Source: Rhyacichthys aspro
Lineage: Eukaryota; Chordata; Actinopteri; Gobiiformes; Rhyacichthyidae
Assembly (NCBI GenBank): GCA_036850595.1
Contig: CM072154.1
Span: forward strand, 11,601,330-11,665,329
Direction of reading: 5' to 3'
Length of the DNA: 64,000 nt
This document shows, piece after piece, positions 9,834 to 22,664 of the stretch (positions within the stretch are counted from its first letter, which is position 1; every line of letters begins with the position of its first letter). A model generated the notes under the pieces. It was not told the DNA's origin. It did not search any database and saw only the letters and a list, made by a program, of their open reading frames with translations. The translations under genes were made by a program, and so were the position numbers.

Positions 9834-12800
9834 CTGGATAGCTTAGATGTTTTCCAGTAGTTGGTCAGTGCCTCTCTTCACATTTCTGCTTGGCATGCTG
9901 GTCATAAAGCTGTTCGGAAAAAAAGGAGCCATTCTCCTGGGAAGCCTCCTCTTGCTCCTCAAACCTGCACGCCTCCCTGCTCCCACAATCAATGCTGCCC
10001 ACAGCAGCTGCTCCGCCAGCACTATCCTATTTGTTTACTATATCACTTCTATACACTCTATAGCTTCATACAAGCAGACTTAGCAAATAGTCAAACAAGG
10101 GCACTGGAGTGTGCTTTTTTTTAGGCTAAAAGCTTTACAGCATTTATACAAACATCTGCCAAAACTACAATTAATGCACAAACAAATTTGAGTGTGACAG
10201 ATTTCAAGCTTTATCTGATTGTTGAGTAGAGTGTGTTGGTAATGCTCCTGTTTTGACCTGGTCTTGTTATCTGCACTGTGAGATGTGATTGGCAGAGGTC
10301 TGTACCATCAGAAAAATACAGGCACACATATACATATATATGCATGCATCATAGTGACAGTGTTATATCACTACAAAATAAAGCAGACTAAACACTCCAC
10401 CTCATTTCCTGATGTCCATGAACCGAACACACAAAAAGAGACAGTTGGCACATCACAGGCTTGTTTTGGCTTTGCTGCATGGCTGCTGTGTTTGATGTTT
10501 GTTGAGGGAATGTAATTATTTGGCCTTGAAGGACTACAGTGGTCAGCTGTGGCCTCCCACATTGTAACAATTCTAGAGGCCGGCAAATTTTTAAGCGCAT
10601 TTCTGCACACCCCTTTGTACGCAGGTAAATGAAATGAGGATTCCTGCAGCTGTGTGCTTGGATCTCTTTTAGAGCAGGACAGAAAGAGACACAAATTAGA
10701 GAAGGAGCCAAGCAAAACAGTGGTGTCTGAAGGTGGATGAGATAAACCTGGTGGACAGAGCTACAGGGTTTATGTGGGAATGGATGTACAGCATTTGCAG
10801 TGTTCGGGACACTGAATGAGAACTGGACATAAAGTTGACTGAAATGAAATACATCCATCTTTGTCAGCCATAATTAGGCAGCCGTGTGACCCTGTGGTCA
10901 TTGCAATAGAAGTGTGTGTGCGCCTGATGTAAAGCCCATATGGGACCTCCTACTGCTGTACCCTTGAGAGATTTGTCTTGTGTAATGATTCTATTATACC
11001 TCTCTTTTCTACTATCTCCTTCTCTCTCCCTGGCTTTAACTTCTGCCGAGACTTTAAGAGTGTTTGAGACTGGCGGAAATATGGAGCAGTACATTAGTAA
11101 ATAGGGCAAAAACTGTGTTGTGCATGAGGATGCATTGTGCTGTGCTGCAAGACACGGCGGGAAGCAGGCAGGTTCACTTCCTGGCACCCCATAGCTGTCT
11201 GACCTCTGGCGTCCGCGCCACACGTCCTCTTCATCATCTATGCAGCAGGATGTCTGTTCCCCCTGCTGACAGCCCAACCAAGGAGAACGCCGAGTGGTGG
11301 AGCCGCCATTACGCTGACCTTACACGTGCCCCACTGCCGAGACTCAAGACTGTTACCACACTTACTCAGGGGCTAACTTTTCTCTTTCTCAACCCAACTT
11401 CTGCCCACAGAAAGAAGAAGGCCTGTAGGAGCTTCTCTGTCTCCTCTGTGATTGTTTTTTGTATCTGGTCTGTTTGACAGATGCTAACATGTTGCTCGAT
11501 GGCAGATATTGAAAGCACTGTGTCAGATTGCTCATGCAAGCAGCCAGCAGCCAGGTCTGTTTGATTTCTAATGTCATTTTAAGATGTGAGAGGGGAGTGC
11601 AGACATAAATGTTACATTTGTTGCGTTCTCATGCTTGGTGTGAGAAAGATATTGCAGTCAAACTCCACTGAGAGGGTATTAAATGTCATCTAAATATAAT
11701 TGAGGTGTGATATCTCTCCACAGAGACATGTAACAATCTAAGCACTATATCCTCAAATATCACCCAAATTGTCCCAAAAGTCAAGGAGCGATTGTATCAT
11801 ACATAAATGAAGTGACAGTGGAATGGAGAAGGTCACCATTCACTTCATATCAATCACCCGTTGTCAGCTCCCATTTCAAAGCTCATGCAGGACCTTTCCA
11901 AAGAAGGGAGGGCAAAGGAAGAAAAGGCTCCCCCATCTTCCTTGAAAGGCACAAATGAGCTGAGTTCTGTCTCATGTGAGCCTGAAAGCCTATTTATTTC
12001 AAGCTCCAGAATCAATTAATGCCTGCATTATCCCCTGGATTCCACTATTCAGTGCAGCCAAATGACTGAGGCAACCTTGCATGAAACCAATTTCCAACAT
12101 TCAATCCAAGACACACCCCAGAACCACCAACTGGTATTTCTCCAAAATGCAGCCATCATTGTCCTTCAAGCTGGTTGTTTGCACTTCTGACCTGTCTCAT
12201 ATCTGAAATAATATGCACCATCCTTATAATCAAAAAAGCATATGAACAAACTAGCTCCATATCATCCCCATAAAACACCGTAAGAGGCAGAGATGTGTGT
12301 TAAACTGAGAAATTTTCATGTCTTTAATGGACTACAGCGTATTGTTAGAAAACATGGCACCTACAACGTCCTGTCCACAAAAAGTGACACTTTACGCTCT
12401 CAAGACAAAAAGAAAAGACATAAAGACAAGACAAGTCTGAAATTTTACCAAAGGGATGCTCAGATCTCCAGCCTTGGCCAATTAGCTGACAGAAACTCTT
12501 TTTTTTCCCTCCAACTCCTTGTCAGCATGAAAGGATCACCCTTTGTCTGTCAGCCTTGCGCCTTTATCCTCTAACCCTACTTCCTGTCCACTCTGTCCGC
12601 ACGTATGGACACACACACAGTCTTTTAATTCTCACATGAACAAGTTACATTCCTTGCTTTTCTTTTCTGTTCCTGTCATTTCACTGTACGCCTGTCTGCA
12701 CATCCGCGCCCCAAATTTACACGCAACAGAATATCAACGCTGGCGCACGTACAGTATCAGTCAAATCCTCACATGAACTACTCTCATTTGATCTCCCCTC

Positions 12801-13738
12801 AGCTGCTGCCATCGGCCTGACTGATGTGATTGTTAGTTCTGGAGGAGGGCTTTCTTTAATTGAAGTGCGTGGACGTGTTTGTGCGTAAAGCTATCTGTCC
12901 AGAGCATCGCTTGGCCATGACTGCTATTGTTTGGCCTATCAGACAAGCTGTCAAGTGCTCCCTCTCTGCCTCTCTGCTGCTTTGTGTTCATGTTACAATA
13001 ACGGGAATGTAAGCCTGAAGGTCACAGAAGCCTGGAGTCCAAACCAGCATGTGGGGGTGTGTGTATTGTCTCCCAACAACCGGCCAGAACACTGGATATC
13101 TGTGTAGCATTAAGAGCAAAAGTCAATGACCATTCAACGCCGCAAACGTGCAAGGTCACTTCCTCTTCCTCACAATGGTGATACTGAATACCTCAGTCTT
13201 CACAGCTGGAAAGGTTTTGTTTGCACTTTCCCAATGAGCTAACTTTCCCTAAACTTTTCTGCTTTGTGGGACTCTATCTGCATACTCCCATCTGCCTTGT
13301 GTGCACTATCAGTCTCGCATCTCTCCCCTCTCAAAGTTTGGCCCGCGGAGAAGGGGAGGTGCAGGCTGCGCTTTGTGAAGGCTGCTCTCCACAGACGGTG
13401 GGGAATCGATCAGACAGACGCTCCAATAGGCCACTCCTTTGTCAGCCCAGACTGGCTCTGTGCAGCTCTCCTCTGTTTATCTCCCTCACGTCGCTCGCTG
13501 GCTACATGCTCTTAATTAAACATGCCGCATGGCTATTAATTGTCAAACAGATTCAATTTGTTCCCTGGGCACTCGGTGAATGGGCCTCTCCCGCCAGAAC
13601 AAAGGGGTCCGAACAGCCATGTCAGAGTTGAACAAAAGGCCCAAGGCATCACTTCTATCTGCTACAGCTCACAGGCAGCCATTGAATGAGGTGTTATCCA
13701 TCCAGGTTATAAGGCAGTTTTTCGAGAGCGGCTCAGGG

Positions 13739-13754
13739 AAAAAAAAAAAAAAAA
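13739..13754. repeat. A16 tract
   Basis: Uninterrupted run of sixteen A. No target-site duplication or retrosequence body is visible upstream, so it is treated as simple sequence. Confidence 0.9.
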
Positions 13755-15648
13755 TCATGGTGTACTTTTCCTCACCGTCCTTCCTCACCCTCTACAACAA
13801 CAACTGAGTGGGCACACAGCGCTCCATCAGAATTCTACAAATACACCAGGGCAAGGCGTTGTGACAATTTCACCTGCACCAAAAGTACTCCAAATCGGCC
13901 TCATTTTTAAATCCTGTTAGGTCCCTTTCTCTTTTATGTTACAATTCTTTTGATAAATGGAGGAAACAAATAAATAAATAAGGCAATGACTGCTGAGATG
14001 AATCTGGGAGTAAGCAGCTGCCAAGGCATAATATAATTCATGGCCATGCATCAACGTTACTGGAGACTGTTCCAGCGCCCAGCCAGAACCCACAGAGCCA
14101 TGTGCCAACATATTCATCCCCTTGCTATTCCCTTGTCCGTCCCACCTGTCAGTCACTCAAGCCATCACCCCAATCATGCTCCCTTCCCAAAAATCTAAAG
14201 TGCCAGGCCCAGTTGATGCCAAAGAAGCCTGGCTGGTGTTACTGTGTCGCTGCCTGAACCCCTCCAAAAAAACAACAATAAACCATCCCCTCTGTGCTTC
14301 CTAAGTCACACACAGGACACATGCCAAACAAGAGCTGATCATAGACTCTCACGTTGAGACCTGTTAACTACAAGGCCTTAGAGGAACTGAAAGCCAGGGC
14401 TCGTGAAAATAATTTACAGTATCTTTTGTTTTAGATTGCACTACGTGAAGAGACATTTGTTCAAACAGTGCAGTGGAATACTTTAAAGGATTTGAGGCAA
14501 AGGCACTCAAAAATGGAAGGAGGATCTTTCCTGCCTTTGCCTTTTCTGCAATCCCAATATTTTGCTGCGGTTAAACTTACTGAGCAGTTGAGGAATTACT
14601 TATTTAAAAGATAAGGTTTCCTCTGTTGTCAGCAAAAACCGCCTCTTGTCCATAACAGGAGAAAACCAATGCAGTGTGAAATCAAAGGTCACCCGGAGAC
14701 AAATAGCACTAACAGGCGAGAGCAGAGGTGACAAACGCTCCCTCTCTGTGCTCGCCAAATTAATTAAGAGTCGGGATTCAACGTGGCATCACCAACACAA
14801 AGGAGAACAAGCAGCCGTGTTGTTTCAGCAAGACTTTAAAGAGAACAAACACACTCCCCTTCTTTCTATTGTAATCAAAGCATATTTACCAGCTTCTCTC
14901 TCATGACTCTTTCATTGAACGCTTTATATGGCAGCTTTGAGAAGGAGTTGATCTCAATCTAGATGCATCGCTTGAGCGTGCCTCAGCTTCACAGCTCAGC
15001 CTTGAGCCCAGGATCCTTGCGGCACAGTATTAAACGGCTCACCCCAGGCAGCCTGCTAATCCACAGCATTTGCAGGTGTCTCTATCTGGCCATGACCACA
15101 AGATAAGCACGAGCCTCGAGGAGAGAGCAGCCAGCAACAAACACAACATTTCTGTGTGTCTTTGCATGCATCTGGTCTACTAAAGTCAGTGACTCAGTCA
15201 AGGAGATGGGCTGAAAACAGCAGGCCTGAGACCAAGCCTGGATAATGACACCTCAGCTGGGAACAGCTAGTAAAAAACATCTGCATCCCCTTATTTCTGC
15301 TAGTCGCACCGTCAAAAACAACACACAGATCATTTACTGGGTTACCTACAGTAAGCTGCTACCTTGTGTGTGTGAAGTGGAAATGTTTACAATAAGCAAG
15401 CTGGTCTCAAGTATGTGCAAAGCTGATGAGGCTGTTTTAGCCATGGTACAAGACTGCACTTTATAGAAAACAGTAACTGTCAACTGTCAATGCCACAGTA
15501 TTCATATATACATGTCAATATCATTGGCCAATCAAACTGAATAACCCACTGCAGGAAGATCTTAATACTTATAATTTATGAAGTAAAATTGTATGGTAGT
15601 TACATTTAAAAATGAGGAAAAAAAAGATTTCATGTCATATAGTCATAG

Positions 15649-15676
15649 CAATATTCCAATACAATATTCCATATTG
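15649..15676. repeat. 13-bp spaced direct repeat plus small palindrome
   Basis: CAATATTCCA occurs at 15649-15658 and 15662-15671. The second copy continues into CAATAT-tcc-ATATTG, a 6-bp inverted repeat. Confidence 0.7.
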
Positions 15677-16301
15677 CATGTCTGTCTAATATTATGTAGG
15701 TTTAGCATGGCACTGAATGCACAAACAGAAGCAACATCCCAGTCCCTTTTTAACCCATTTATCAAAATGAAATGAACTGTAATTAACTACAACTGAAGTA
15801 AAGCTTTTAAAAATGAGATCACTTATTTAAAAGTTGAGTGAGCACAGTGTATATAATAAGATTGAAGGGCAGTTCATAATCCCAACATAATATCCTCCGA
15901 ATACATAGCCTTTATTAACAATTATTGCTTAATATATTGCATAAAGTATGAGGGGTCTGTGCCCTTGATGTTGCTGAATTATGGGAAGGTGAACTGGTTG
16001 TGTGAAGGTGGACCAATCACATGTAAGGTCGTGTACTTGTGTAGCTTTTGGCCTGTTAATGGTCATTTATAGTAGATCTAGTGTGTGCATGTACATGAGA
16101 CTGCGGGCAGCTTTCTATGTGACTGTGCTTTATGAGCTTTCACCCCCCCCGGTGAGAGGCAGTACCACCCTGGCCTTACTGCCTCCACCCACTCATCCAT
16201 CCCACGTCTTGTCTAATTAAACATCGTTAACATTCATCCCAAGGTCTTATGCAGATGAGCACAGAGGGAATGTGGTGCACTGCACATTAAGAAAACAACT
16301 T

Positions 16302-16329
16302 GGGGTGGGTGTGTGTGTGTGTGGGGGGG
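16302..16329. repeat. (GT)n followed by G7
   Basis: A GT run of about seven units is followed directly by seven G, after a TGGGG start. This is simple sequence. Confidence 0.9.
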
Positions 16330-16642
16330 TGAGCACCGGGACAAGATGAGGCTGTATCTGAATTGAGACGTGTCTGGATATCTCCGATTTGACCTCATTC
16401 ATCAATTAATTACCACCATTAGTAGGAGGTGATGTGGAACCAAGCTGAAATCATTATACCGTAGCATCACCAGCCATTTGTTGACTGTGTGCACTGTGCA
16501 GGCAAACATGTGTGACAAATCCCCATTAAGCCCTGGCCAGGTAACCAGGTAACTTACATGTTCATCTACAGTTTGACCAGGACAGCAGAGAGACAAACTG
16601 ACAGACATCCAGCCGAGGACTGCCATCGGTGTCTCCTCAACA

Positions 16643-16660
16643 GAGCTGTGATCACAGCTC
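16643..16660. repeat. 18-bp perfect palindrome
   Basis: GAGCTGTGATCACAGCTC is its own exact reverse complement, with no spacer. It could be a dimeric factor site or a chance palindrome. Confidence 0.75.
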
Positions 16661-17892
16661 AATCCTGTCATGTGGCTGTCACTCTATCACTCACAGTCAC
16701 ACCTACATGGGGCCATCACACCATTTCACACTGACACGGTATGCGTCTATTAAAAACATTATAAAAAAGCTCTGTATTTAACGGTTCCTTGTCAAATACA
16801 ATGAATTTAAAATGTAATTTGAAGATATAGACCTATTAGCTGTTGCACATACCTGAATTTGTGAGGCAAACTCAGTGATGCAAATTAGGTGTGTAGGAAA
16901 CAAGAGACTAGTTATTCTGAGTGGGTGGGATTAAAACTCACTTTTTGTCCTCAAATGGCTTTTTGTTCTAGAAATACTCTAGCTAATCATACACATTTTT
17001 CTTTCAGGTATAACAAAACAGACAGGCACAAACTGATTTGCAGGAGCATTTAAGATAATAGTGGACAACACACACAACACTGATTTACATAAATGTAATT
17101 ATTAAAGCATACATTGTTGTAAAATACTTCACTGAATTATATAAGCATGAACATCTTCTAATTGTAAATACCAGTGCATTTTATTCATAAAACCAACAGC
17201 TCCCATGTGTACTTATTTTAGTGTATTGGCCTAGACAACAACAATATGGCAGGTGTGCTATGTGTCTATAAAACACTATTAGCTTGGCATATGCTCTGTA
17301 AGTAGAGCAGAAAGACACCAACAACAGGATGCTACCAGAGCAGATGCATTTGTCAGAGACAGGGGCAGGCTTTGTGCTCTAGTCTTAGCATGAATGGCAC
17401 CTTACAGTATTTAATCCAGAAGAATAAAGGGTTTTAAGAGGCTGTGGTGGCTGTTACGGTCTGAGTGGCTGCCAGGGCAGTGGGGCGGGAGTGGAAGCAA
17501 GACTGTGAGTTATGTGCCTCGCGCATGGACTCATATTTTTGAAGCTAGGCTGACGTCTGGCCATGCATGGCAGCCCAGCACAGCACTTCCTAAGATCCTG
17601 TTTGTAACTGTCTGTGGAACAAGAGCCCAAGGGAGGAGCCCGCTTAAACTCACTCACCTTCACCGCCCGCCTCCGATCTATCCCTGTGCAGAAAACATGC
17701 ACTTAGAAACACATGCGCTAAGTCAAGTATGCACACACACAGCACACAAGCTGTGCCCAAACATTCAGCAAGCCACGCATGGGCCTTTGCAAAAATAAAT
17801 AGTCCTCCTCAAAGGACCCAGTGTCAAAAAGGCATGCATGAAAAAGCAGAAAGAGCACTTTGCACTACATACATATGTGATGCACACAACAG

Positions 17893-17901
17893 TCAAGGTC
17901 A
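17893..17901 (+). promoter_or_regulatory. perfect TCAAGGTCA (ERR/SF-1/LRH-1 type) motif
   Basis: Exact match to the extended nuclear-receptor monomer site TCAAGGTCA. It is one of six exact copies in the window (the others start at 2741 minus, 29696 plus, 45612 plus, 52403 minus and 54727 minus). Confidence 0.3.
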
Positions 17902-18057
17902 GCCCAAAGCTTTTCCCATTGGCGCCCACTCAAATCACCTTCAAGGATCAGCTGCTTTTATAAGGTGCTCTGCACGTCTCCTTCATAAACATTTGATCCT
18001 ACTTGAGTTCCTCAAACTCTTATTGAGCCCTTGATTGAGATGCTGTAGTGGGGTCTT

Positions 18058-18073
18058 AAAGCAGGGGGCGCTG
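18058..18073 (+). promoter_or_regulatory. candidate CTCF binding site (forward)
   Basis: The + strand reads AAAGCAGGGGGCGCTG. Against the vertebrate CTCF core CCASYAGRKGGCRCTG it matches 14 of 16 positions, including the entire AGGGGGCGCTG part; only the first two C are missing. The motif points right, towards the opposite-facing candidate at 43.2 kb. Confidence 0.45.
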
Positions 18074-21000
18074 TGTAGACAGCCTGGCTGTGGCAGTTAG
18101 GGTAAGCGGGCGGGCTCAGGAAACGATGATGAAGTGCAGCATTAGTGCAGTGATTAACTCCTTCTCCCGCTCTTCCTCCTCTCGTTCAGAGCCATTTCCT
18201 CCCACTGTGGGACGGGAGGGGGCCTCTGATCATTCCCCTGACACACCGTCCATCTGTGTGTATGAGCTGGCAGCCAGCATGGCTTCTTCACCAACATAGT
18301 GTTAAGATCCCTCCTCATCTCATATCTCCATTACAAACCTTTTTCTCTCAGCTTCTCCAAACAGCTCTGAAACTTTGATGAGATACTGCCCTATTTGGCA
18401 TGACAAGATGTTAACATTTTTCAAGGGTTAAGTGTATAAAAACAACAACTCGGATCTATGTGCCATACAGATGCAAGGAAATAAATATTACATGCAACTG
18501 AAGTATATCCTCCTATCTCTAAATGTCAGTTTTCTGGGCTGCTTTTCCCTCTGTGATCTAACTCATACAACCTGTGAAGACAGGTCTGTGGCCTAAAGCA
18601 CAGCTTAAACGAAGAATATACATGAAAGAAAAACTGCATCATGAATTGTATTGAATAACAACATAAATTGTAAATATATTTCATGTTTCATGCACTCCTA
18701 ACTTTTTAAAAATGATGACAGTACATTATAATGTGGCTGAAACATGTCAAATAATGTGGAAGTCACAGGACAAAGGAGGTACATTTTCAAAGCCCTTATG
18801 TGAATGTTAAGATAGAGTTTAGCAATGTAGCTTAAGATGAAAAGTAAAAATGTGAACATGGCCTCAAGGGCACAAAAATGTGTATTTTTTGTCATAGAAG
18901 GTAAAAGAGAGAGGAGGACTGGGCCACTACTACAGCCTTTTCCAAGTAGTGATCAAAGGGCCAGGTGGCTGTGGCAAATGACCTGCATTCAGTAGTGCAG
19001 TAATAGTTTCTCCTCTTCACCAGAGAGGCGATTCTGTAATCACATAGCCTCCACTCATATCAGATTGCATCACCAGCCACCAAGAAGGGAAGTCCTGTTT
19101 TCCCCACAGGTGCACACACAGAAAACAAACCTGGTGTAAACCCACTGAGGTAAGAAGGTGGAATGAGTCAGACTTCTGTTATTAGCACGTCTGGAAGGAG
19201 CAGACTCCTCTAGATGACAATAACTGGGGCTTATGATATTGTGCTGTGTGAACCAATTTCACCCTTGTTACCAATAATGCCAGAGTTCATTGTTAGTGAG
19301 GCAGTTGCTCCTTTGTGTGACCCAGATGCACCTTTATATTTGTAAGAAACAGGTTTAATACTCAGAGAAGTAAGTACATTTTGTTACAGATCTATTTCAG
19401 CCTTATTGGCCCAAACCTCTAAAAAGGCGTTGTATTTCACGTGTGCATGTGACACTGGCTTTTTCAAAAGAGGAACATATAGAATCACGACTTCTGTATT
19501 TATGATTAATGTACTAGTGTCTGCACACAATGTGCATCTGTGGGACATTCAATTTTTTAGTAACATGAAATAATAACACCGGTTGATAACATTCTGATGA
19601 AATGTGATGCCATAAACTCCTTCTGTTATTGAAACAGAGACTGTCTTTATCTTTTCAAATGGTTGCTGAAAAGAAGCTATACACTTTTTACACACACACA
19701 CTCGCAGTCATCTTTAATAACAAGCACATTTACAATGTTTTGAGGATTTTGTAGACTTTCACCTGTTATAACCATCATTATTAGGTTTACTTCAGTAAAA
19801 GCGATTCTCTCAGTGGGATCCACATCTCTGCTTTGCCTCTATTTCTTTTTTGTGCCCTTATAAATTTTCAACAATTACACGCCAAGCTGGCTTTTTTGTC
19901 CAGGAGTAGAAATTACAGCTGTCTCCTCTCCCTTCTCTCATCCTGGCATCGCTCATCTATTATTCAGTTTTTAATTTGGCTATTTGAGGTTTGTTCCCTC
20001 GTTTGGCGACAAGTAAGCCTCAGCTAAACAGGCACCTTATCCATTACACTAAATCTAGCACACAGCAGACAGCATTGTGGAATTGACCATTAGAGAGGTT
20101 ATTGATATAACCACCATTCCCTCTTGTCATTATCTCTCTAATTTATCTGTAATTGTATAGCAGATTGCTGGAGTTATTCTCACCTTGGATGCAGAAAGAA
20201 AGCATCTTTACTTTTGGAAACATATCCATGTTTGAAGAGTTTACACAAAACCCTATCCATCAAATTACGGAAGCCTTATATGCAGCCTGGGCAAAGCCAA
20301 GTCTCTATTGTGGCCATTTTGTTCAAGAGCTTTTGTGTTTATGACAAAAGTGTCTAAATTGCAATTGGCTTTTATGCAGGGCACCATTGCACTTCTGGTC
20401 ATCGTTACAGGAAGATGGGCCTCTCTGCCTGATCTTCAGACTCCTATAATCATATGCAATTGTGGTAAAGTGAAAAGAAAGACGTGGCTTTTTACCAGGA
20501 TCTATGGCTCATTGTATCTCATGTGTCACACGAGCCAAGGATCAATAGCACTCAATAGTCTATTAATAGGCAAGCCTTGGCTCTGTTCAGACTATAGCTC
20601 CAGCCTGTCCACTAGACCAGGCCTGCAATAGAAAGCAATCCCTGCTTTTCTGTTAACAGCAAAAGCCTCTTAATCATCTCAGTTTCCCATTGACTTAGCC
20701 ATCTATGCTTCTCTCTCATACGGGACCCCCCCACCCCCTCCTTATCCAACACAAGATGACTCTGTCTGTTCAAGTGTTTGGAAGTTAGATCAAAGACTGT
20801 TTTAGTAGCTGTACTGCAACATGTTTCTATAGTTCCTTCAAGGACTTCAGTGCTGACCCCAAATATCTTGCATGCTCTTATCCACTAATTAAAACAAAGT
20901 GATACTTTGATACAATGGCCTTTTCTCCTCATTCAGCTCTGATGATAATAAGCTGGTCTGAAACAGGAGTGATTACTGATAGGCACCTGGGCAAGCACAA

Positions 21001-22365
21001 GAGCTCTTTCATCTTAAGTGTAAGTGATCCGCCTAATAGAGCGTGCCATGTAGTTATCTGATAGTGACAGTCACCAAAACCAGACTGCTCTCGCTCGCTC
21101 ATGCACACAATCAAAGGACACCTGAGTAATATAAAACAAATATTACTATTGATCTGCAGTCGTTAAATTCCTCCCACCTCTAATAATGTTGAAAAACAAA
21201 TAGCACTTCGATCTTTCCACTCCTCACTATCTTGTGCAGATTACTGCATCAATTTTAGTCGAATAAGATGTTGATGCATTTTTATGTGTTTGTTTAAAGC
21301 TGGTATTTTGAGAGCCTTTATTATAGACTGCATACAGTGGACATCTTCTATAATAAATGTGTTTAGCCTGTTCAAGTGAAGGGATAAAGTGTTCTTTCAG
21401 TGATTTGGCCCCTCCAGTGTCCTCACCACCTTGGTCTCAGCCAAAGGGGGCTATAACCACGACTGGGAGGTGGTCACCATCACGTGATCTCCCCTCAGTG
21501 TTTGAGGACCGCCCCCCTTTATCAGGACTAGGGCTGTCACATTCGTCTTTGTCATGGTGTAGTGTGCCACCCATTCATCAGGCCTGCCAGCAATGGCATC
21601 CCTTTCCTCTGTGTGCCCGGAGACTGGGCACGTCTGGGCCTGACTGCACCCCGTACACACCAGCAGCACACAGACACTCTGATGGATTCATTTATTAGGC
21701 CTTTCATTACCCAGGGGGCCAATGGTGAATCGCAATGCACTGAATGCCACTGCAATGCACAGCTATGTCTGCCCTCTAGGCCTGCTGCCACCACGGACAG
21801 GCCCTGACACTCCTCCAGACACTGTTGCCTTAGAAAACACGAAGTATTTGGATTTCTAAAACACTTGCACACTCTAGCGCACAGTACAATTCACTGAAAA
21901 GAACAACTTCACCATCGGTTCTTTTGCTTCTTAGAATTGTTCTTTTTATTGTCTTTTTATTTATTTTAAGACTCTTTCTTTCTTTTGTGCATAATTGTTT
22001 TAACATGATTATTATGTGCTGTGTATTATTTGAAATCTTAGAGTAAATACAGTAATAGAATTGAAATGTAAAATAAATAGCAACCCACTTAAGGGGTCCA
22101 GGCCCACTGTTTGGGAATAAGTGTATAAAATGATCATTTGTCCCTGCCTCTCTACATGGACACTGCAATAGATCTTTAAGGTAATGATCCTGCTTCTCCA
22201 TTCTGCCTTGACTGCAACATGATTTCACGTTCTGTCCATTTCAAGACAGGAGGGTGCTCCTTTTGTTTCATTATGTGGCCCAGTTTGCACTGCTCCTGTG
22301 GCTTTATGAACCTTGTTTAAAGAGCCGCCTCAGAATCAGTTCTTTTGTGTGTGACAGCCTGCAGA
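18074..22365. other. intronic stretch without recognised genes
   Basis: No exon, RNA gene or transposon is recognised. A short AC run lies at 19690-19701. A C-rich run (C8 then A then C5) is near 20725, and a more GC-rich part spans about 21400-21800 with reading frames of up to 113 codons that have no domain. Confidence 0.65.
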
Positions 22366-22664
22366 TTCCACAGCAATTGGAGAGAAACCAACCACAGACT
22401 ATGTGCGAGGATTGAGTTCAATACTGCCTGCAAAACTTAGTATTATTGATTGCCCAGGATGGTAAATTCAATATAGTCTAAAGAAGTTAGAATTGTGGAT
22501 CTACAAGCCAAGCAATTCAATAGTGTTCATCCCAGGCAATGGTGAGGATCTGGGCCCTGTCTGATTCAATCCTAGCAGCTGTGGAGAGGGCTTGAAGGGT
22601 GGAGGAGCCAACAAATGCAATACACTGCAGCTTCAGAAAGGATCTTTGGAGTCAACAAATTAAA
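22366..22664. repeat. degenerate ~49-bp periodic array
   Basis: TTCAATA occurs at 22417, 22467 and 22516, TTCAATC at 22565 and TGCAATA at 22616, giving steps of 50, 49, 49 and 51 bp; a weaker TTCCACA is at 22366. A second anchor, GGATCT, sits at offset 31 in the units starting 22467 and 22516, and recurs at 22640. By hand the first two units agree at 24 of their first 35 positions. I read this as an old, diverged tandem repeat; chance spacing is possible. Confidence 0.4.

Larger units (their letters stand above)
9834..16301. other. intronic stretch without recognised genes
   Basis: Reading frames up to 156 codons exist (for example the minus strand at 10388-10858) but lack domains, and their codon runs look random. 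An A16 tract lies at 13739-13754, and TTAATTAA-containing AT-rich patches near 13510 and 14760. A twice-repeated CAATATTCCA is at 15649-15671. Nothing else is supported. Confidence 0.7.

Noticed and set aside
10388..10858. 156-codon minus-strand reading frame overlapping a 114-codon frame
   Set aside because: Two overlapping frames of similar length, neither recognisable; typical chance opening.
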